Shown here piece after piece: positions 27,697 through 37,059 of a stretch of 64,000 nucleotides of DNA (position 1 is the stretch's first letter; each line of letters begins with the position of its first letter). This DNA comes from Planctomycetota bacterium (GTDB taxonomy: Bacteria > Planctomycetota > UBA1135 > UBA2386), in contig JAJFFD010000129.1 in NCBI GenBank assembly GCA_021776805.1, positions 1 to 64,000 on the forward strand, read 5' to 3'. The position numbers were made by a program, and so were the translations under genes. Under the pieces are notes generated by a model that was given only the letters and a program-made list of their open reading frames with translations, did no database searches and was not told the DNA's origin.

Positions 27697-30543
27697 TCAA
27701 TTGCTTCCTACCAGGAGATCCACATGAAGCTCGTGTGAATCGTCGGTGACAACAACCACCTTGCCCTCGGTTTCCTTGCCGAGCATGGAAACCTGGTAGA
27801 TGCCGGCTCCCCGGGCAAGGAAGGACACGACACCATCTTCGTCGGGCACCTCGATGTCGAGGCGTACTCCGTCGCGCAGCAGCACGATCCAACCAGAGCT
27901 TTGCACCCTTCCCTCGGGATTCTTCACATGCACCACGATTGACGTCGCCGGCTGCAGAACGACCGACATGGGCTCGGAGCGCATCAGATCCTTTGGATAC
28001 TCGAGATCGATGACTCGCGTCGCATAGCCCTCCGCATAGATAACCAGGCGCTTGCCCAGGGGAGTCACGCCGCTGATCTCGAACTCGCCACTGCTATCGC
28101 TACGAAATGCCATTCGCGCGTCGAACTCGAAGAGATCGAGTTCCTCGCCGAGGTGGGCGACTGCGCCAGCAACCGGCACCCCAGCTGAATTGGTGACCAC
28201 TCCGCGAATGCGCGCTCCGGGCTCCACGGCGACAGTCTCGAGATCCCTGACCTCATTCCTCCTGAGATCGACTTCCTGCACGATGGGGCTATAACCGGGG
28301 CACTGCAGGATCAGGCGGGATCTTCCCGCGGGGAAGTCATCCAATTGCAGTTCCCCGTTCGGCATCTGCACCCATCGCGCGGGGACTCTGCGCTGCCTTC
28401 GCGTGTTCTCATTCCAGCTCTCAGCTGCATCCAGTGGTTCGATCCTGAGAACTCCGGAGGTGATCGGGCGGCGGGCAGGCAAGCCGAGCACCCGAACGCG
28501 GAGACTGGCCCTCGGCACCATTGGCAACCGAATCACTTCCTGCTCATGCACCTTCTCGCCACTGCGCTTATAGATCTCTTCGCGCACCACGACCTGAAGA
28601 TCGGGAGAGACGATTTCGAGCTCCTCCGCGTCCGCGGGCACCTCCAATAAGAAGGAACCGGATTGATCCGTGCGGGTGATAATGCGCGCATCAAAGTCGC
28701 CGATCGCCAACACCGAAGCCTCAGATACCGGAATGCCGGCGGGATCCAAGACCCTACCCTTGACCATCTCCCCCTTGGGAAAGTCGAGATCGATGGGCCC
28801 GCTAACTTCGCCACTGCGAACCTCTGCCAGCTCATCGGCAACCTGCAGGGAGAGGGTCGAATAGCGAACCTTAACCCGGTAGCTCCCGGGAGGCAGAGAG
28901 CCGAGGCGATAGCGGCCGTCCGGGCCACTGACCACAGTGGTCTGATTGCGATTGCCCTTTCCAGCAAAGACCAGCGCCCCGGGCAGGGGTTCGCCACCTC
29001 TCGTTACCTGCCCCTCAATCACGCCCGGACGCACCAGAACCACCTCGCCCTGGTCCGATGCGCCGGTCACCGCCACATACTTGGTGGCATAGTCGTCGTG
29101 CTCGAAGAGCAATTCCACATTGCCCATGAACACTTCGATGGTGCCAACGACGAGTCCGCGGAATGCATAGCGGCCATCCTCGTCCGTAATCGTGACCAGT
29201 CGCTCCGGGCTGCCAAAAATGACCCGCCGGCGTGGAGTAGAGACCATGACCCCCACCAGGGGATTGCCTGCCGCGTCGACCACCCGCCCGCTGAGAACCG
29301 ATGGACTGGTCACTGCCCTGTCCAAATCCGTGTCCCCATCCTCGCGCACGGTGAAGTCCAGATAGCGAGAAGAGGATTCGGCGAAGGCCCAGGCTCCATC
29401 CTCGATCTCGAGAACTGCTCGCCCACTGGAAACAAGCTCGGGAAACTCGAAGCTGCCCGAGTCACTTACTTGTGCCCAACCAATCTCACCTGCGCTCGAC
29501 ACCAGGCTGAGACGAGCACCGCTGAGATCCGCTCCCCGCAGGCGTCCGTGGACGCGCGACTTGGGTAGAAGCTCGAAACTCAAACGTTCGCGCTGCCCGC
29601 GCCGCAGAATACGCAAGGCAGTGGAATACTCCGGGTGACGGACTTCCATCCGCAGGTTTCCTCCGCTGAGCCCGCGCAAGCGAAAGGTTCCCTCTGAACC
29701 GGTGTGCGTAATGATCGGCTCGAGCAGCCCACTGTCCCAGGCGGTGCTCTGATAGATGCGCACCTCGGCGTTCTCCACGGGCTCCTCCGGTGCACTCGCC
29801 GCATGCACCACGCCAAGCACAAGGTTCCCCACGGATCTTGAGAGGCCGATGCTCAAGCTCTCCTCACTCCCCACGGTCACCGAGGGCAGGGAAGTCATCG
29901 GCAGTTGAGGGTGACGGACGCTGACTCGAGCAAGGCCCGCAGGCACGTTCTTGAATGCAAAGAATCCACGGGCATCCAAAGTCGTATTCACGGCTCGGCT
30001 GAATCCACCGGAACGAGGCTCGAGAGAGACAACCACCGAGCGGTCGTTGTGCCCCACCTTCCCCTTGACCTCGAAGCCATACTCCAGCGAGATCGTCAGA
30101 GAGGGCACGGCCTTCGCCGCAGGCACCCGCTTGCGGGCTAGATCCGGATGAAAGACGTCAATCATCAGGTCGTCGCCACGGGACGTCTGAAAGAGAAACT
30201 TCCCCTCTGCATCGCTGTAGACCTCCGTTTCCACAGCCTCGTTCCTCATCTCGGGCCAGGCAGAGAGGAGGCGAATCAGCGAGACTCGCGCACCGACCAC
30301 CGGCTGACCATCAGGACCGAGGACGCGACCTCGCACTGGCGGCAGAGCAGGTGACTCGGCACCAGGCTCAGGGGAGACAGAATCCTCGGCCACTGCCTGA
30401 GCTGCTCCCCTGTCATCCGGAACTGCAGCATTCTTGCTGCCAGACAGGTCGCTACCCTCAGAGCCTCGGCTCCAGGTCTCGGCGCCGGCCCAGACAAGCC
30501 CAGCGATAACGACAAGAATCAGAACGATGACCGCAATACGCAT
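27697..30543 (-). CDS. Membrane-anchored protein with many carboxypeptidase-regulatory-like repeats
   Basis: 948 residues. The N-terminus is an uncleaved-looking membrane anchor (MRIAVIVLILVVIAGLVWAG), followed by a Ser/Glu/Asp-rich linker and then about eight Ig-like beta-sandwich repeats of the carboxypeptidase regulatory type. Each is marked by 'V.G.V.D..G.P..GA.V' openings (RVLGPDGQPVVGARVSL near 75, RVVDAAGNPLVGVMVS near 420, VLDPAGIPVSEASVL near 600, VVTNSAGVPVAGAVAHL near 770) and 'D..G.F.....P.G' closings. Likely an extracytoplasmic structural or sensing protein. It lies 3 bases after the kinase gene and 13 before the SGNH gene, so it belongs to the operon. No catalytic residues seen. 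Confidence 0.88.
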   Translation of the reverse strand: MRIAVIVLILVVIAGLVWAGAETWSRGSEGSDLSGSKNAAVPDDRGAAQAVAEDSVSPEPGAESPALPPVRGRVLGPDGQPVVGARVSLIRLLSAWPEMRNEAVETEVYSDAEGKFLFQTSRGDDLMIDVFHPDLARKRVPAAKAVPSLTISLEYGFEVKGKVGHNDRSVVVSLEPRSGGFSRAVNTTLDARGFFAFKNVPAGLARVSVRHPQLPMTSLPSVTVGSEESLSIGLSRSVGNLVLGVVHAASAPEEPVENAEVRIYQSTAWDSGLLEPIITHTGSEGTFRLRGLSGGNLRMEVRHPEYSTALRILRRGQRERLSFELLPKSRVHGRLRGADLSGARLSLVSSAGEIGWAQVSDSGSFEFPELVSSGRAVLEIEDGAWAFAESSSRYLDFTVREDGDTDLDRAVTSPSVLSGRVVDAAGNPLVGVMVSTPRRRVIFGSPERLVTITDEDGRYAFRGLVVGTIEVFMGNVELLFEHDDYATKYVAVTGASDQGEVVLVRPGVIEGQVTRGGEPLPGALVFAGKGNRNQTTVVSGPDGRYRLGSLPPGSYRVKVRYSTLSLQVADELAEVRSGEVSGPIDLDFPKGEMVKGRVLDPAGIPVSEASVLAIGDFDARIITRTDQSGSFLLEVPADAEELEIVSPDLQVVVREEIYKRSGEKVHEQEVIRLPMVPRASLRVRVLGLPARRPITSGVLRIEPLDAAESWNENTRRQRRVPARWVQMPNGELQLDDFPAGRSRLILQCPGYSPIVQEVDLRRNEVRDLETVAVEPGARIRGVVTNSAGVPVAGAVAHLGEELDLFEFDARMAFRSDSSGEFEISGVTPLGKRLVIYAEGYATRVIDLEYPKDLMRSEPMSVVLQPATSIVVHVKNPEGRVQSSGWIVLLRDGVRLDIEVPDEDGVVSFLARGAGIYQVSMLGKETEGKVVVVTDDSHELHVDLLVGSN

Positions 30544-30546
30544 GAC

Positions 30547-33120
30547 TCAGTCGAGATCCTCGCTGAATTCGCGGTGGAAGGTCTCCCAATCCGCTCTTTT
30601 CTTCTGACCAGCTTGAGTATCCAGAGCCACGCTCATCAATGATGAGACCCGGCGTCGCATCCGATCTGGATCTACGGCGTACTGAAACGCCAACACTGCA
30701 TCCTCCTGGGCCCCGGGTAGATTCCAAAGCCTGAGGTGACAACGGAAGCGACAAAGGTAGGCAGATGGGTTGTCAGCCTCGGCCTGTACCCATTCTTCGG
30801 CTGCCTGCAGCGCAATCGCTGGCTCGCTGATGCGCAGCTCGAGCTTGGCCTTGATCTCCAGAGCGATGGGGTCATTGCCGGCACGGGCGAGGAGCTCTTC
30901 CAGACTCGAGCCCAATCGCCTGAGCAGACTTGGCGGTGGATCCAGATCGAGCAGCGAGTTCCAAGCGCGCATCTGCATGGACAGGGGCATGGCCACGCCG
31001 GAGGGCAACTCCGGAACACTCTTCGAGCTATTGAGAAGGGCGAAAACCAGGCGCCAGGAGTGCAAGACCGAGCTGGGTGCGAGGGCATCCAGCTCCGCTT
31101 GCCCCTTCTGCAGGTAGGCATTGGCCGCCGGCCGATCGCTGAGATTGCTGAGCGCACCGGCTGCGTTCGCCACCAGGGAGGCCTCGATCGGTCCAGCCTG
31201 CTGCTGGCGTTCGTGGTCCTCCAGGCTGGTCCACTGATCGCCAAGCAATGCTGTAGCGCGCGCATAGAACTGCCGCCGCTGACCGTAGCTCAGCTCGAAA
31301 GGCATGATGCCCGCACCGATTGGCCGACTCAGCCCCGAAAAAGCGAGCAGCATGGCACCCACCGCATCCTGAGCTCCGCTTGGAGCTTCGGCGATGAGAG
31401 TATCCACCTGACTCAATAAGGCGGCAGCACCCTCCTCCGCCTTCCAATCGAGGAAGGCGCCGAGCATGCGTGGAAAGTAGGCACCAGGCCGCACCAAAGA
31501 GGCTCGGATCAAATCCTTGCTGGCATCATCAGGCTGAGAGACGGTGACGCTCAGCTTCGCAACAGCTCTGGCAACATATAGGCGGTAGAGCTCCAACCAG
31601 GTGACCTCTTCGCGACCGGCGAAGCCGGAACGAGCCTCGAGATTGGAGATGGCCTGATCGAGGAGAATCAGCGCGTCATTGCCCCGGCCACGCAGAAGAT
31701 CCATGGTCGCCCTTGGCAGGGGATCGCTGAGATAGCTCATGCGTAGGCTATCCGGCTGTGGATCATCGGGCCTCTGCCTGGCCGCATCCTCCAAGAGCCC
31801 AAGCACCCGAGATGCCGCTGGGCTTTCGCGCACAGCGAGTCCGGTGAGAGACTCGAGCAATCGATCCGGTCCAGCGGCGCTTCCCACTTCACCTTCTGCC
31901 ACGGACATGGCCTCCGCGATCAGATTCTGATAACGCGTCGTCGTGCGCTGCTGATCATTTGTCCGCCAGAGACCGAGGCTTACCAAGAAGAGGACCGCCG
32001 CTACCAGCACTGCAGAGCTGAGCGCTGGATGCTTCCTTACCTGCCGCCAGGCCAATACGAAGATCGACTGCCGACGAATGCGCACGGGATCACCATCCGC
32101 AACGCGAATGAGATCTCTGGCCAAGGCCTCGCCATCCGCATAGCGCTCCGAGGGATCCTTGTGCAGAAGCTTGCGCATGACGGCATCGAGATCCTTGCCA
32201 ACTTTCGGCAAGAACTCGCGAAGACGCCGGGGCGTGCCATGCAGAAGCGACTGCAAGATGGCTTCGGTAGTCTTGCCGGCGAGAGGGAGATGGCCAGTCA
32301 TGACCTCGAACATGGTCACTCCCAGGCTGTAGAGATCGCTCGAAGGCCCCGCCGACTCACCCTTCGCCTGCTCAGGCGAGGCGTAGTGCAAGGTCCCGAG
32401 GAAGCCCGCCCGCGAGACACTGACCGATGCATCGCCAATCATCTTGGACAACCCGAAGTCGGCGAGAGCCAACTCACCGTCTGGGTGAACAAGGATATTC
32501 CCCGGCTTGATATCTCGGTGATAGACGCCGCGCTTGTGGGCATGCCCGAGAGCATCTGCCACCCCAGCAAAGCGTCGGGCGGCATCCAGAGGAGCCATGG
32601 CCACTGCCCCCCGGTGCCGAGCCGCGGAGACATGCTTGTCCAAACTGACTCCGTCGACCCGCTCCATAGTGAAGTAGAGGAAGCCGCTCGCTTCGCCAAA
32701 GCCGTACACCGGCACAATGTGCTGATGGTGCAAAGCCGCGTTGGCCCTGGCTTCCGTCCGAAAACGGCGGCGCATCCCCGGGTCCGCAGTCATGGTCGGC
32801 GCCAGGATCTTCAGAGCAACCTCGCGTTCCAGAGACTCCTGGAAGGCCTCGAAGACGGTCCCCATCCCACCGCGACCCAAGAGCCCGGTGATGCGGTACT
32901 CGCCGAGGCGCTGCGGTATATCGCTGCTCACCTGACCGACTACCGAGTCCAAGTAGTCGAGGGCATTCATCCTCGACAGGAGGTCGTCCGATTCGCCGCT
33001 GGACTCTTTGCGCAGTTCTTTGCGTACATCCGAGAGCCGGGTCTCGCCGCTCTCGGCGAGCAAGTCCGCCATCCGCGAATCAGCGGTTGAAGGCGGGGAA
33101 TCCTCGTGGGACTCGGTCAC
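30547..33120 (-). CDS. Transmembrane Ser/Thr protein kinase (PknB type)
   Basis: 857 residues. A ~70-residue N-terminal extension precedes a complete Hanks-type kinase domain (about 74-340): G-loop GRGGMG (82-87), lysine K104 in VALK, HRDIKPGN (201-208), DFG (221-223) and SPEQA. A single transmembrane helix lies at about 367-385, and the remaining ~470 residues outside form helical, TPR-like sequence. All catalytic residues are present, so it should be active. The start overlaps the sigma-factor stop by 4 bases. In planctomycetes such kinase/sigma pairs are frequent. I infer that the kinase and the sigma factor work together on expression of this operon. Confidence 0.95.
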   Translation of the reverse strand: MTESHEDSPPSTADSRMADLLAESGETRLSDVRKELRKESSGESDDLLSRMNALDYLDSVVGQVSSDIPQRLGEYRITGLLGRGGMGTVFEAFQESLEREVALKILAPTMTADPGMRRRFRTEARANAALHHQHIVPVYGFGEASGFLYFTMERVDGVSLDKHVSAARHRGAVAMAPLDAARRFAGVADALGHAHKRGVYHRDIKPGNILVHPDGELALADFGLSKMIGDASVSVSRAGFLGTLHYASPEQAKGESAGPSSDLYSLGVTMFEVMTGHLPLAGKTTEAILQSLLHGTPRRLREFLPKVGKDLDAVMRKLLHKDPSERYADGEALARDLIRVADGDPVRIRRQSIFVLAWRQVRKHPALSSAVLVAAVLFLVSLGLWRTNDQQRTTTRYQNLIAEAMSVAEGEVGSAAGPDRLLESLTGLAVRESPAASRVLGLLEDAARQRPDDPQPDSLRMSYLSDPLPRATMDLLRGRGNDALILLDQAISNLEARSGFAGREEVTWLELYRLYVARAVAKLSVTVSQPDDASKDLIRASLVRPGAYFPRMLGAFLDWKAEEGAAALLSQVDTLIAEAPSGAQDAVGAMLLAFSGLSRPIGAGIMPFELSYGQRRQFYARATALLGDQWTSLEDHERQQQAGPIEASLVANAAGALSNLSDRPAANAYLQKGQAELDALAPSSVLHSWRLVFALLNSSKSVPELPSGVAMPLSMQMRAWNSLLDLDPPPSLLRRLGSSLEELLARAGNDPIALEIKAKLELRISEPAIALQAAEEWVQAEADNPSAYLCRFRCHLRLWNLPGAQEDAVLAFQYAVDPDRMRRRVSSLMSVALDTQAGQKKRADWETFHREFSEDLD

Positions 33121-33638
33121 AGCTTGAGCTCCTGTGCCAGTCGCTTCAAAGCACGTCCCAACAAGAGATGCACTGCATTCTCACTACGCCCGAGACGCTC
33201 ACCAATCTCTTTGGCTGGCAGGTCTTCGATGCGACTCAGGATGATCACTTCACGGTGAGTTGGCGAGAGACGGGTGAGTGCTTGTTCGAGAAGAACCAAG
33301 CGATCTTTGCGATCAGCGGTGGTCACCGGGCCGGTCTTTCGATCGGCGATGGGGATATCCGTCTTGATGGCTCGCTCACGACGGGGGTCACGGGCCGCCA
33401 CTCCGATCTGGTCGCGCAAAATGCGCGCCACTTTGCGACGGGCTAGCACCACCAACCATGCACCGACATTGTTCTCATCCTCCAGGGTATGCCAGGAGTT
33501 GATGGCCTCGATGGCGACCTCCTGCAAGACATCCTCTGGATCCATGCGGACACGCAGGTCCATACCCATCCGTAGGTAGATGAGAGAGAGGAGGCGCTCG
33601 CGGTATCGCTCGAAGGCGACTTCCGGGGTCAGGGTCAT
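33117..33638 (-). CDS. ECF-like RNA polymerase sigma factor
   Basis: About 173 residues from ATG 33638. The sigma region 2 part is YRERLLSLIYLRMGMDLRVRMDPEDVLQEVAIEAI (~8-45) and region 4 is LSPTHREVIILSRIEDLPAKEIGERLGRSENAVHLLLGRAL (~125-165), with a normal helix-turn-helix. No region 3, as expected for ECF sigma factors. The frame is also open from a TTG at 33680. No anti-sigma factor gene is next to it. Instead it overlaps a transmembrane kinase gene, suggesting control by phosphorylation rather than by a classical anti-sigma factor (inference). First gene of a five-gene minus-strand operon. Confidence 0.93.
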   Translation of the reverse strand: MTLTPEVAFERYRERLLSLIYLRMGMDLRVRMDPEDVLQEVAIEAINSWHTLEDENNVGAWLVVLARRKVARILRDQIGVAARDPRRERAIKTDIPIADRKTGPVTTADRKDRLVLLEQALTRLSPTHREVIILSRIEDLPAKEIGERLGRSENAVHLLLGRALKRLAQELKL

Positions 33639-33933
33639 ACTGGTCGAGAACTGGGGTCTTGGGCCGATTGGCCGAGGCAACTCCCCAAGCGGTCCACCGG
33701 ATGTTGGGAAGTCCTGGCTGGCTCTAGATTAGCGTCTTCTGGGCCAGTCCTTCAGCTGCCCCGCGGACGAATTCAGCCAGCCTGCCCGGAAGGGGCCGCA
33801 AGCTCCCCTGGCTCCGGGGCTAGAGGCCCATTTGAGGGCAAGCGCAGATGGCCTGCGGCTGGGCGCATAAGCCCAGAAAGCGATTTCAGGTGCCATATCC
33901 AGGGACGGCCAAGGCGGATAAATTGGGCGGGCC
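33639..33933. other. Intergenic region between divergent sigma-factor and subtilase genes
   Basis: About 295 bases that must hold the promoters of both the sigma/kinase operon (leftward) and the subtilase gene (rightward). I see no coding signature, RNA gene or strong hairpin, and no promoter I would defend by eye. A TTG codon at 33680 could extend the sigma factor into it. Confidence 0.5.
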
Positions 33934-36648
33934 GTGCGAAACCGGGCTCTTGCCAGCACTCTCATTATTCTTAGCGCCACCCTGCTGAGCGTCCACTCAG
34001 AATCAGGGCCGCAATTCGAGGGCCCGCGTGTGCAGGTGCTCGCCTCCCTCGCCATCCCAGAACGTGATGGTCTCCTGGCCAAGCTAGCCGCGACTGAAGA
34101 CCGGCAAGGCGAAGAACAGATCCTCGCGGAGCTCGATGGCGTCTTCCGTTCCAGGATGCGCAGGCTTCGCAGGGATTTACTGAGTCTGTCCGGAACCGTC
34201 ACCGACGAGTATCCCTTCCTCGGAGCAACCGCAGTCGAGATTCCTGAGTCGAGATTCGAAGCTCTGCACGAACTCGAGCTCGTCGCAGAACTATCGAGCC
34301 TTCGCGAAGGTCGCCCCCTCCTGCACAGGATCACCAACGAAGCCAACCACAATGCACGCTACGTGCATGAGGATCTTGGCGTCAGCGGCGAAGGCACGGT
34401 GATCGCTTTCTTGGACACAGGCTTGGATCTGGACAGCGATGGCCAGGGCAATGTTCATCCGGCCTTTCTGGACGACCAAGGCAATAGCCGCGTACTTGCA
34501 GCTTTCAACGTCAACCACCCGGGAGACCTGGAGGACCTGCTCGGTCACGGCACCGCGGTGACGGGTATCGCTGCCGCACGCGACCTTGGCCTCAATCCCC
34601 AATTGCCCGACAACGGATTCGCGCCGGGCGCTGCCATTGTCAGCTACAAGCTAACCAGCGGCAGCGAAGCCAACGCCCGCTGGCAAGACCTGGCCGCAGC
34701 CATCGACCACCTGTTCCGAAATGCGGGGCAGTTGAACATCAAGGTGCTCAACATCAGCTTCCCCGGGGAGCCATCGCCACTCCATATCCTGGAGCAGAGC
34801 ATGGACCAGCTCGCGTTGACCCGGGACATTCTGATCGTCACCTCTGCGGGCAACGGTGGCGGCAACCCACTCCAGACCTTCGAATCTCACTCCAACGCCA
34901 ATGGCATCGCGGTCGCTTCGGCCGACCCAGACAGCCACGAGGTGAGCTCCTTCAGTTCGCGTGGCCCCCTGGCCGGCGATGCCGAGCGCTTCTGGCCGGA
35001 CATCAGCGCCATTGGCAGGGACGTGGTGGCACCGGTACCGGACGACGCCGAGAGCTCCAGCGAAGCTCTCAGCGGGACGAGCTTTGCAGCCCCCGCCGTC
35101 GCTGGCACCGCAGTCTTGATTCGGAGCCTGGATCCTGGCCTGAGCGCCTTCGACACCAAGGCCATCATCTTGAACAGCGTCAAGGCGATGGATTCGATCA
35201 ATCCCTTCTACAACCGCAACTCCTACGGGCTCGGCCTGCTGCGCACGGATTTCGCAGTCGACTCGGTCACCTCCGGAGACATGCTGCGGGGCAGCCTGCA
35301 AGGCCATGAACCACTGGCGACTAGAAGCCTCGACGTGACCGAAGGCGAGCTCTATTCGGCGACCCTGGTCTGGCCCCGCTATGACACCAGCAGCATGGCA
35401 TGGGACAATCTGGATCTTCGAGTCATCGATTCCGATGGTCGTGTCCTGGCTATGTCCGATTCGCCACGCAATCTGTACGAACGCGTGGTCTTCAGAGCGA
35501 GGCACAGCGGTCCCTACCGGCTCGAGATCCTGGGCAGGGGTCAGCTCGCCCAGCTGGTCACCTGGTCACTCGCAGTCGCCAGCGAACGCGGTGGCGCTCG
35601 ACAGGCGGGCAGCTATGAGCTGCAGGGAACGGCCTGCGCCGGAGTTGCGGAGAACCCCAGTGACGGTGTGGTGCTACCGGATGCCTCGAGTCAGAGATTT
35701 GGCAACTCGCGGACGAACCTTCCCTTCGCGCAAGAACCGAACCGGATGCAGGTGGTCTATCACAGCAGTCAGGTGCCCGAGAACCTGCGCGTAACCAAGA
35801 TCGCCTTCCGCCGTGACGAGCGCAGCGTTTGCGCTCCCAACTATGCGATCGAGATCGCCATACGCATGGGCCACACCGCGGTTCATCCGGCTGGATTGAG
35901 CAAGGAATTCGATGCCAATCCGCAACGCGACTCAAACTTGGACGGGCCTGCCGGACCATTGACCACAGTTCTAAGCAGAAGGCTAGTGCAGTTCACGGGC
36001 ATCCATGGACTGCCCCAGGGGGAAGATCAGTTCGATCTGGTGATCCCCCTGGAGACGCCATTCGTCACTCGCACCAGTGCAAGTCGTCATCTCCTACTCG
36101 ATATTCAAGTCTTCTCCCATTCCGCAAACTCACAGCCTCTCGAACTGTGGTTCGACGCTGAGGAGAACTACGACCTCTTCGGTCGCGTTCTCAGTCTGGG
36201 CAATCCCGAGGCTGAATCTGGCAGCAAGGACGCCATCGCACCGGTGATCAGTCTGATGACCGGAGAGCTCAGCAACGCTGAGCCAAGCTTGTTCGTCGAC
36301 AGCCTGCCTCAACTGGGTGAGACCATGTCCGTTGTTCTCCGCAATGCCATGCCAGGAAGCGCTGCCGCTTTGATTCATGGCTTCGACGACCAGATCTTGG
36401 GAGGTCAGGCTCTGCCCCTCTCACTCGATGGCAGCGGCGCCCCGGGTTGCATCCTCTACAACAGCGCGGATGTGTTCTTGCCGGTTTGGGTGGGCCTGGA
36501 TGGTCAAGCCAAGGTGGAGTACCGGATTCCCAACAACCCCTCCCTTTCCGGACTGCGCTTTCACAATCAATTCCTCGTGCTGAGTCCGGGAGTCAATGGC
36601 CTCGGGATCGTCTCCAGCAACGCAGGAGTCGGCCGCGTCGGGGGATAG
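33934..36648 (+). CDS. Secreted subtilisin-like serine protease (S8) with planctomycete-type C-terminal domain
   Basis: 904 residues from a GTG start, with a signal sequence (STLIILSATLLSVHS). The S8 catalytic triad is complete: Asp161 in AFLDTGLDLD, His205 in HGTAVTGIAA and Ser383 in SGTSFAAPAVAGTA, with the oxyanion Asn in VTSAGNGGG. After the protease (~150-445) come beta-sandwich regions (about 455-790). The final ~110 residues are a small domain (LPQLGETMSVVLRN ... GAPGCILYNS ... GLRFHNQFLVL ... GIVSSNAGVGRVGG) that recurs in the protein at 63339. I infer an extracellular protease with surface-retention or substrate-binding tail. It is a single-gene unit. Confidence 0.93.
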   Translation: MRNRALASTLIILSATLLSVHSESGPQFEGPRVQVLASLAIPERDGLLAKLAATEDRQGEEQILAELDGVFRSRMRRLRRDLLSLSGTVTDEYPFLGATAVEIPESRFEALHELELVAELSSLREGRPLLHRITNEANHNARYVHEDLGVSGEGTVIAFLDTGLDLDSDGQGNVHPAFLDDQGNSRVLAAFNVNHPGDLEDLLGHGTAVTGIAAARDLGLNPQLPDNGFAPGAAIVSYKLTSGSEANARWQDLAAAIDHLFRNAGQLNIKVLNISFPGEPSPLHILEQSMDQLALTRDILIVTSAGNGGGNPLQTFESHSNANGIAVASADPDSHEVSSFSSRGPLAGDAERFWPDISAIGRDVVAPVPDDAESSSEALSGTSFAAPAVAGTAVLIRSLDPGLSAFDTKAIILNSVKAMDSINPFYNRNSYGLGLLRTDFAVDSVTSGDMLRGSLQGHEPLATRSLDVTEGELYSATLVWPRYDTSSMAWDNLDLRVIDSDGRVLAMSDSPRNLYERVVFRARHSGPYRLEILGRGQLAQLVTWSLAVASERGGARQAGSYELQGTACAGVAENPSDGVVLPDASSQRFGNSRTNLPFAQEPNRMQVVYHSSQVPENLRVTKIAFRRDERSVCAPNYAIEIAIRMGHTAVHPAGLSKEFDANPQRDSNLDGPAGPLTTVLSRRLVQFTGIHGLPQGEDQFDLVIPLETPFVTRTSASRHLLLDIQVFSHSANSQPLELWFDAEENYDLFGRVLSLGNPEAESGSKDAIAPVISLMTGELSNAEPSLFVDSLPQLGETMSVVLRNAMPGSAAALIHGFDDQILGGQALPLSLDGSGAPGCILYNSADVFLPVWVGLDGQAKVEYRIPNNPSLSGLRFHNQFLVLSPGVNGLGIVSSNAGVGRVGG

Positions 36649-36657
36649 CGGGCGAGC

Positions 36658-37059
36658 CTAGATCCCTTCCGGAAGACGCCGGACCTTGCCCTCTCGATCC
36701 ACGCAAGCGAGCACAGTCTCCGCCTCCGCCACCAAGCGACCCTCGGCTTCGGTGGTCAATCGATAGGCGAAGCAGATGGAAGCTCGACTGCGGCGATTCA
36801 CTGTGGTTTCGATCTGAACCTTGTCGTCATAGCCCACTGGACTCTTGTAGCTGATGTTCATGGCCACCACCGGCATGCGCAGACCACTCGCTTCGAGCTC
36901 CTTGTAGCTCAGGCCACGTGCGCGTAGCCACTCGGTTCGAGCCTCTTCAATCCATTCGACGTAGCTACCATGGTGCGCCACAGCCATCTGATCAGTCTCT
37001 CCATAGCGCACGCGCAGGCCATGCCTGATCACCAACTCTTCGCTCTCGGACTCTGTCAT
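36658..37059 (-). CDS. YbgC/FadM-type acyl-CoA thioesterase (hot-dog fold)
   Basis: 133 residues of the 4HBT hot-dog family. The motif RVRYGETDQMAVAHHGSYVEWIEEARTEWLR has the catalytic Asp (ETDQMAVAHH) in the usual place, and MNISYKSPVGYDDKVQIET is the central hot-dog strand. It hydrolyses acyl-CoA thioesters in the cytoplasm; the chain specificity is unknown. The start codon overlaps the stop of the dehydrogenase gene upstream (ATGA), so the two are coupled. Confidence 0.93.
   Translation of the reverse strand: MTESESEELVIRHGLRVRYGETDQMAVAHHGSYVEWIEEARTEWLRARGLSYKELEASGLRMPVVAMNISYKSPVGYDDKVQIETTVNRRSRASICFAYRLTTEAEGRLVAEAETVLACVDREGKVRRLPEGI

Noticed and set aside
32029-33090. Long plus-strand open frame (353 codons)
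   Set aside because: Antisense to the kinase domain of the 30547-33120 gene.
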